Origin: Cryptomeria japonica
Lineage: Eukaryota; Streptophyta; Pinopsida; Cupressales; Cupressaceae
DNA: 64,000 nucleotides
NCBI RefSeq assembly: GCF_030272615.1
Contig: NC_081409.1
Span: forward strand, 874,562,594 to 874,626,593
Reading direction: 5' to 3'
The position numbers were made by a program, and so were the translations under genes. Shown here in pieces: positions 59,062 through 64,000 of the stretch (positions within the stretch are counted from its first letter, which is position 1; the number at the start of each line of letters is the position of its first letter). The notes under the pieces were generated by a model, which saw nothing but the letters and a program-made list of their open reading frames with translations, was not told the DNA's origin and did not search any database.

Positions 59062-59653
59062 GTTGGACTAACCCGACACATATAAATTTATTCTACTGAT
59101 CTGAGGGGGGGAAAGGGGAAGAAGGAATACTTGAAAGGGAAAGAGGTTTGTACCTAGATTGAATTTGATATTCTTGCCTATAACTGCACAAAATATCAAT
59201 GAAAACTACCCAGAGTATGCACAATGTCAAATTATAATTAGCTCCCTAAGTGTGAGTGAAGGTTGGAATTCTATAGGATGAAGAGAGGGATTGTGTCAAT
59301 CCACGTACAACATACATAAAGGTATCGACACATACGCTTAGAACTAAGGGAAACAAAAGAGAATGCATTCAGATAAATAGGTAAAACAAATTTACATAGA
59401 TTATGAGAACTGAAAGAAGATAATATAGCTAATTTTATTAATGTAAAGTCAAGACAAATTTACAAATGTAGAGAAACATAAGTTTATCTACAAAAGAAAG
59501 AAAGAAGATCCTTTTAACAAGGTTACAAAATTGCCTTTATAGTTTAGGCATATCTGAGATGAATTATAATTAAGAAACCCTAACCCTAGCTAGGGTTAGG
59601 TTTAAAAATATCAGCGAGAGGGGTCAAATAAAAAAAATGATCTAATAGTCTGT
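59062..59653. other. Unassigned, possible LTR fragment
   Basis: Begins TGTTGGACTAACC, which resembles an LTR start, but I found no matching end or PBS. It is purine-rich on the plus strand and holds the telomere-like palindrome at 59579-59600. Confidence 0.35.
59579..59600. repeat. 22-bp palindrome of telomere-like repeats
   Basis: CCTAACCCTAG and CTAGGGTTAGG form perfect 11-bp arms with no spacer; the symmetry extends to 59576-59603 with one mismatch. It contains CCCTAA motifs head to head. Confidence 0.85.
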
Positions 59654-59658
59654 ATTAC

Positions 59659-60570
59659 TGTTGGCAATTGACACTCATTGGATTCATTTTGTTGTCATTG
59701 ATGGCAACAAGATCAGATGGAAGTCATATACCGACACTAGGAGGCATATACCGATAGATACTGGCTTTGGAGCATTCAGGGCTACACCGACACCAGCATC
59801 AATACTTCGTTGGAAGCCGACATCAAGGAGGATTTACTTAATAAATCATTTTGTAATTATTATCAAGGCCGACATTGAATATCTTTTGTAAATATATTGT
59901 AAGCCGAAATAAGGCATATTATGTGTAATGGGTATATAGGTCAGACTGCTAGGTCATTTTGAAGGGAGATAAGATACATAGTAAATGTGTGGATATAGGA
60001 GAATATAACAGAACTGTATAATACAAAATATATGTATGAAGATCATTTTGTATTCAAGTGTTATATCATGCAATGATCTGTAGATATCTTGAAAAGCATT
60101 CTTGGAGGAGAAGAGATACCGATAGCAGTTCAGGGTTTAAGAATCAGTATAGAGCAGAGCCAGAACCGGAACTCTATTTGGCATAGTAGATGCATTCTTG
60201 AGTTCATTTTCAGTAATTTACTTTAGCAGAAAGCTTGTAGTCAGTGAGGCTCTTTAGTGATGAGCAGTATGCTCTAGGCAGTGTGCCTTCCTGCATGTTC
60301 ATGCCCCTATTATATGTAATATATTTTCATATGGCTAGTGAACTAATATTGTGGGTCACAAATCCCATCATGGTTTTTCCTCTTTGAGGTTTTCCACATA
60401 TAAATTCTATGTGTTATGGTGTTCATTTATGTGGATGGTTCATTTTCTTCATGTTATATGCTTATTTGTTTACCGGTTTATATGTGTATGGTATAAAAGG
60501 AGAAAAACTATTCATACTGGTAGAACACTAATTCAACCCCCCCCCCTCTCAGTGTTCTTGGATCCCAACA
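59659..60570 (+). mobile_element. Solo LTR P
   Basis: 912 bp, TGTTGGCAATTGAC...GATCCCAACA, with a perfect duplication ATTAC (59654-59658 and 60571-60575). Hairpin GTGGG/CCCAT at 60351-60368, then ATGGTTTTTCC. The end CCCCTCTCAGTGTTCTTGG resembles the G LTR. An arm TTGTCATTGATGGCAACA lies near its start. Confidence 0.92.
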
Positions 60571-60575
60571 ATTAC

Positions 60576-62710
60576 AACTCTTAGAATGTCCTCTCATCTA
60601 GGAAGAAACAAGAAATCCCTGCATCCAATGCATCGCTATGGCATCTACAAGCCAAGAAAGTCTACATTCTGCATTAAATGGGCACAATTGCCATCTGGAA
60701 TCCTCTTAAGGATCACTTCTAGAGTTATGGTAGAGTTCTGAAAGTGGTTGGACTAAATTCTGATCAGATTCGGGTGCTGACTAGGCCAAAAAATGAATTC
60801 GACTGCTTAATCAGCATCTACCTTGTGCCAAAAAATTTAAATTTCTACTTGCTTGCAAACTTGAATTATGACCCCTTGATCATTTAGATCATGCAAAGAT
60901 GGACACGTGAGATTGTGCCACATAGTGCTCCTCGGGCTCAATGGGAGTTTCAAACACCACCATGTGATTGGGCCTTTATGAAAATCTGGCAGTTGCGATC
61001 GGACCATGTATTGAGTGGGGTCCACTTTGTATATTGTTTCTTCGCAGCACATGAAACTTTAGCACTTAATGTTGCTATGAAATGGTGAAGGCAATTGACA
61101 TTTTGCGGCTTTAAAATCTCCTTGATAATGTATCACTGCGAAGTAGCGAAATCCTTTTTGTAATTGGGCCCTATGGTGACATGGCATGGAGGTCCCACCA
61201 TGAATTAAGATTGCCATGTGACATGTGGTAGGTGAGCGGGGAATTTGGCATGTTCATTCTACCTGCAGCAAGGAAACCCCCACTAGCGAGACACATGGCG
61301 AACTTGAAGACTTCGCTGAGACATGGCCTTTCGGCAAGACACCTTTTTCCTTCTTGTTGCCTTCATTATCTTGGTCAAAAAAGGACCTATGTCATTTCGC
61401 AAGCTAGGTTCCACCATGGGGTGAGACTATTGCAAAATGGCAACGCTATTTGATTAGTCAACTGATTTGATTGATCTATTAGAAAAAGCTTATTTGGAGT
61501 TAGAAAAGGTGATTGAAGAGTTAACTAACCAGTTGATTGATTTGATTGCCTACCTAGAAAAGGTGATTTACTATTGAACTCAGAGTCAGTGGGTATGTGC
61601 ACGATCAAGAGAGGCCAAAAAGTGATGATATTTTGACTAAAGTCTTGATTGCTAGGCTGATTGGAAAATATCTATAACTTTCAAACGATATCACATTTTA
61701 TGAATCCAAAACATGTGTCACATTCTATGCTTTGTATACTATAGGATTAAAAAAAATTGAATTCCATAAAGTTTTAATCGAGTTATGGTGGTCAGACATA
61801 CGAGTTTTTATATTTTTATGAAGTTGTAGTAAAAAAATCATAACTAATTATTTATTTCAAAAAACAATATAGAAAAAAAATGTTTCACATCCAGACATGA
61901 ATCTTCTAATTATATCTAAATCCTTATAAAAAAAATATTATGATTTGATTGTGTTTAGGGTAGCCAGACAAACACCTACTTTTTATCTTTTTCTTGAAAT
62001 TTTAGTACTACTTCATTGAAATTTCATTTTTTTTGTCAAATAGATTAAAAACAAATTCAGAAAAAAACTAGTAGCTTAGAACTATATTCAATTTGCTACA
62101 GATTCTATTCTTACATATTTTTGAAATAATGTTCATAACTTATTCAAATTTTTACGTCAAGTTAGCTAACTTTGTTTTTCTGATTTTCATTGCCAGTTAA
62201 CGGCCTATTTGGCCCACCATGGTCCTGCACATACCCCAGTGCCAATTAGGAATTTAGGCATGTGCTATAGGAATTTGGCATGAATTTGCATTTGAATTTG
62301 AATTTGATTTTCAATTTTCAAAAACATGAAATGGTCCATGCACATTCAATGAAATTAGAATTTGGGGAAAGTTTGAATTTTTGAATATTTGAGTTAGTTA
62401 GAAAAGAATAAATTAGATAATTAAATAATTTAAAGAAATTATTTAATTACGGGAGACTAGAAATTGAATTTAATTAAATAATAAAGATTATTTAATTAAG
62501 GTTATTAAATTCATAATTAATTAAATAATAAAATTATTCAATTAATTTTAGGAAACGAAGGTTAAATGATTAAATGATTTGAGAAGAATTGAAATATGAT
62601 GAAATACTAGTTTAAAACACAATCAGATTAATTAAATAATTAAAAAAATATTTAATTAATTAAGACAGATAATTAGTGTTGTTAGTAATGAGACATTTTT
62701 AAGTGTCTAC
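60576..62710. other. Unassigned DNA, no gene seen
   Basis: Short frames only (up to 73 codons). 61670-62160 is AT-rich with poly-A-like runs, and 62400-62660 is a dense AATTAATT/ATTTAATT block similar to the AT-rich part of solo LTR K. No termini were found. Confidence 0.5.
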
Positions 62711-62990
62711 ACTAATGAACACCTTCAAGATCCTACTAAGTGAGGATATTCTCCTTATGTCAATCCTCTTCATTTGATTCATTGATTTTAATAAAATTGA
62801 GTAAAACAACATACAATGATCCATCAAGCATTGTCTTGAACGAAGGCAATTCAAAACTTGGAAACTGAAACTTAGAATAAAAATATAGAGTGGTGATACA
62901 AAAGACCTAATATGAAACTAGAGTTTCAAAACTGGTTGATAAACTATGATATAGTAAGGTAGTTTTAAGTTATTATGGGGGTGAATCAAG
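62711..62990. repeat. Long-period direct repeat, copy 1
   Basis: About 280 bp that recur at 63721-64000 with a period of about 1,010 bp and scattered substitutions. No coding frame. The copy ends at GGTGAATCAAG. Confidence 0.88.
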
Positions 62991-63720
62991 TAGATGAGGA
63001 TCCCTCCATATGTTTGGGTGATTTATGTTTTGTCAGGTAGATAGGTGATAGATCTAGATAATGAAAATAAGACATGGATTATGCCCTTTTATATTTGACA
63101 AAAACACAAAATTCACAAGCTTCTAGAATGAGAATCAACACATAACAACTACTTGGAAATGGGTTAGCTTGGTCCCATGATTACATTTAAATTTAAAATT
63201 TCAAAAGTCAAATCTTTTGGCATAAAAATAAATTGGATAAAATTTGTCTGTGTGAAAATGAACTTGGGAGAGGAATTGATAAATTTTGATCTTGAGATCA
63301 TTTGAGCAAATATTAAAAGCTTTACATGTGATGATCAATAAAAAATAAAATTAATAACAATAGGTGCCTAATTCATCATTTGAATGATATATTTAAACAA
63401 ATACTTAAGACCACTTACAAAAATGCCATAAACTGAAAGTACTATATATTTTATAATATGCATACTATTTGCATAAACTATAATAAAATAGGGTCAATTC
63501 TCATGTGAACAAAATCATATAAAACCTATGTATTTTTGCTTATTAAAATAAACTCTCTTTTTTAATCCCTTATTCTTCTCCCTAACTTGTTGAAACACTA
63601 TTTTTTTAGTTGTTTGAATGTATCTTCAATCACAATTTTAAATTGTCATATGAACTAATCCCTGATTTCATTGTGAAGTGTGTTCCTTGATGTTTGGAAC
63701 TACATTAACAAACTAATATT
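62991..63720. other. Spacer between long-period repeats
   Basis: AT-rich, no recognisable gene. If the repeat is a tandem array with a 1.01-kb unit, this is the remainder of the unit. Confidence 0.5.
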
Positions 63721-64000
63721 ACTAGCAAACACCTTCAAGAGCTTGCTATATGAGAATATTCTCCTTATATCAAGCCTCTTGATTTGATTCACTGACTTCG
63801 ATAAGATTGAGGAAAGCAACATACAATATATGCATCAAGCGTTGTCCTAAATGAAGGAAGTTCAAAACTTCGAAGTTGGAATTTAGAATAAAAATATAAA
63901 GTGGTGATACAAAATACCTAATATGAAACTAGGGTTTCAAAATTAGTTGATAAACTAGAATATGGTAATGTAAATTGAAGTTGTTATGGAGGTGAATCAA
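63721..64000. repeat. Long-period direct repeat, copy 2 (cut by window edge)
   Basis: Partner of 62711-62990. Whether more units follow cannot be seen. Confidence 0.88.

Noticed and set aside
61225-61453. Overlapping plus-strand frames of 60 and 73 codons as a host gene
   Set aside because: Two overlapping frames of similar length with no resemblance to any family and no exon-like context.

Overview
This window looks like intergenic DNA from a large plant nuclear genome. It is AT-rich, has no recognisable host gene, tRNA or rRNA, and is packed with Ty1/copia LTR retrotransposons nested inside one another. All recognisable primer binding sites match the 3' end of plant initiator tRNA-Met. A gymnosperm such as a conifer is plausible from the nesting density and the old, stop-riddled copies, but that is inference and not proven by the sequence.

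Layout. 1-1238: 3' end of a plus-strand copia element (J). 1239-6931: unassigned DNA holding a solo LTR (B). 6932-14349: a minus-strand copia element (A) with both LTRs. 14745-15478: an old copia gag/protease remnant (R). 15479-57881: one giant nest. Its outer element, H (minus), carries solo LTR K in its left LTR, sequence N in its body, and solo LTRs L and I (with Q inside I) in its right LTR. N is split by copia element E (19107-48999, minus). E is split by copia element F (24092-39546, plus) and by copia element C (40257-47569, minus). F is split by element G (26342-33050, minus) and by a 2 kb insert M. The deepest chain is H > N > E > F > G. Exact 5-bp target duplications confirm B, K, F, G, C, L, Q and P; I and E have duplications with one mismatch. 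57882-59061 is a second H body joined to H's right LTR. 59659-60570 is solo LTR P. The right edge holds two copies of a roughly 1.01-kb-period repeat.

A, C, E and F carry recognisable gag, protease, integrase, reverse transcriptase and RNase H, all broken by stops or frameshifts. G and H differ: each has copia-like LTRs, PBS and PPT, but no reverse transcriptase, integrase, protease or RNase H that I can see. Instead each encodes a coiled-coil protein with four CCHC zinc knuckles (ORF1) and a long protein I do not recognise (ORF2). G and H have different LTRs but homologous ORF1/ORF2, which suggests a lineage of trans-mobilised retroelements with its own conserved coding content.

Two RNA-level patterns recur across these families. 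One is an inverted repeat that brackets the polypurine tract and the start of the 3' LTR, so the PPT lies in the loop; the same two mispairs recur and one pair appears as G-C, A-T and T-A in different families. The other is a 5-bp-stem hairpin in the R/U5 part of the LTR with G-C to A-T compensatory change. These, and the G/H coding pair, are the most novel-looking parts of the window.
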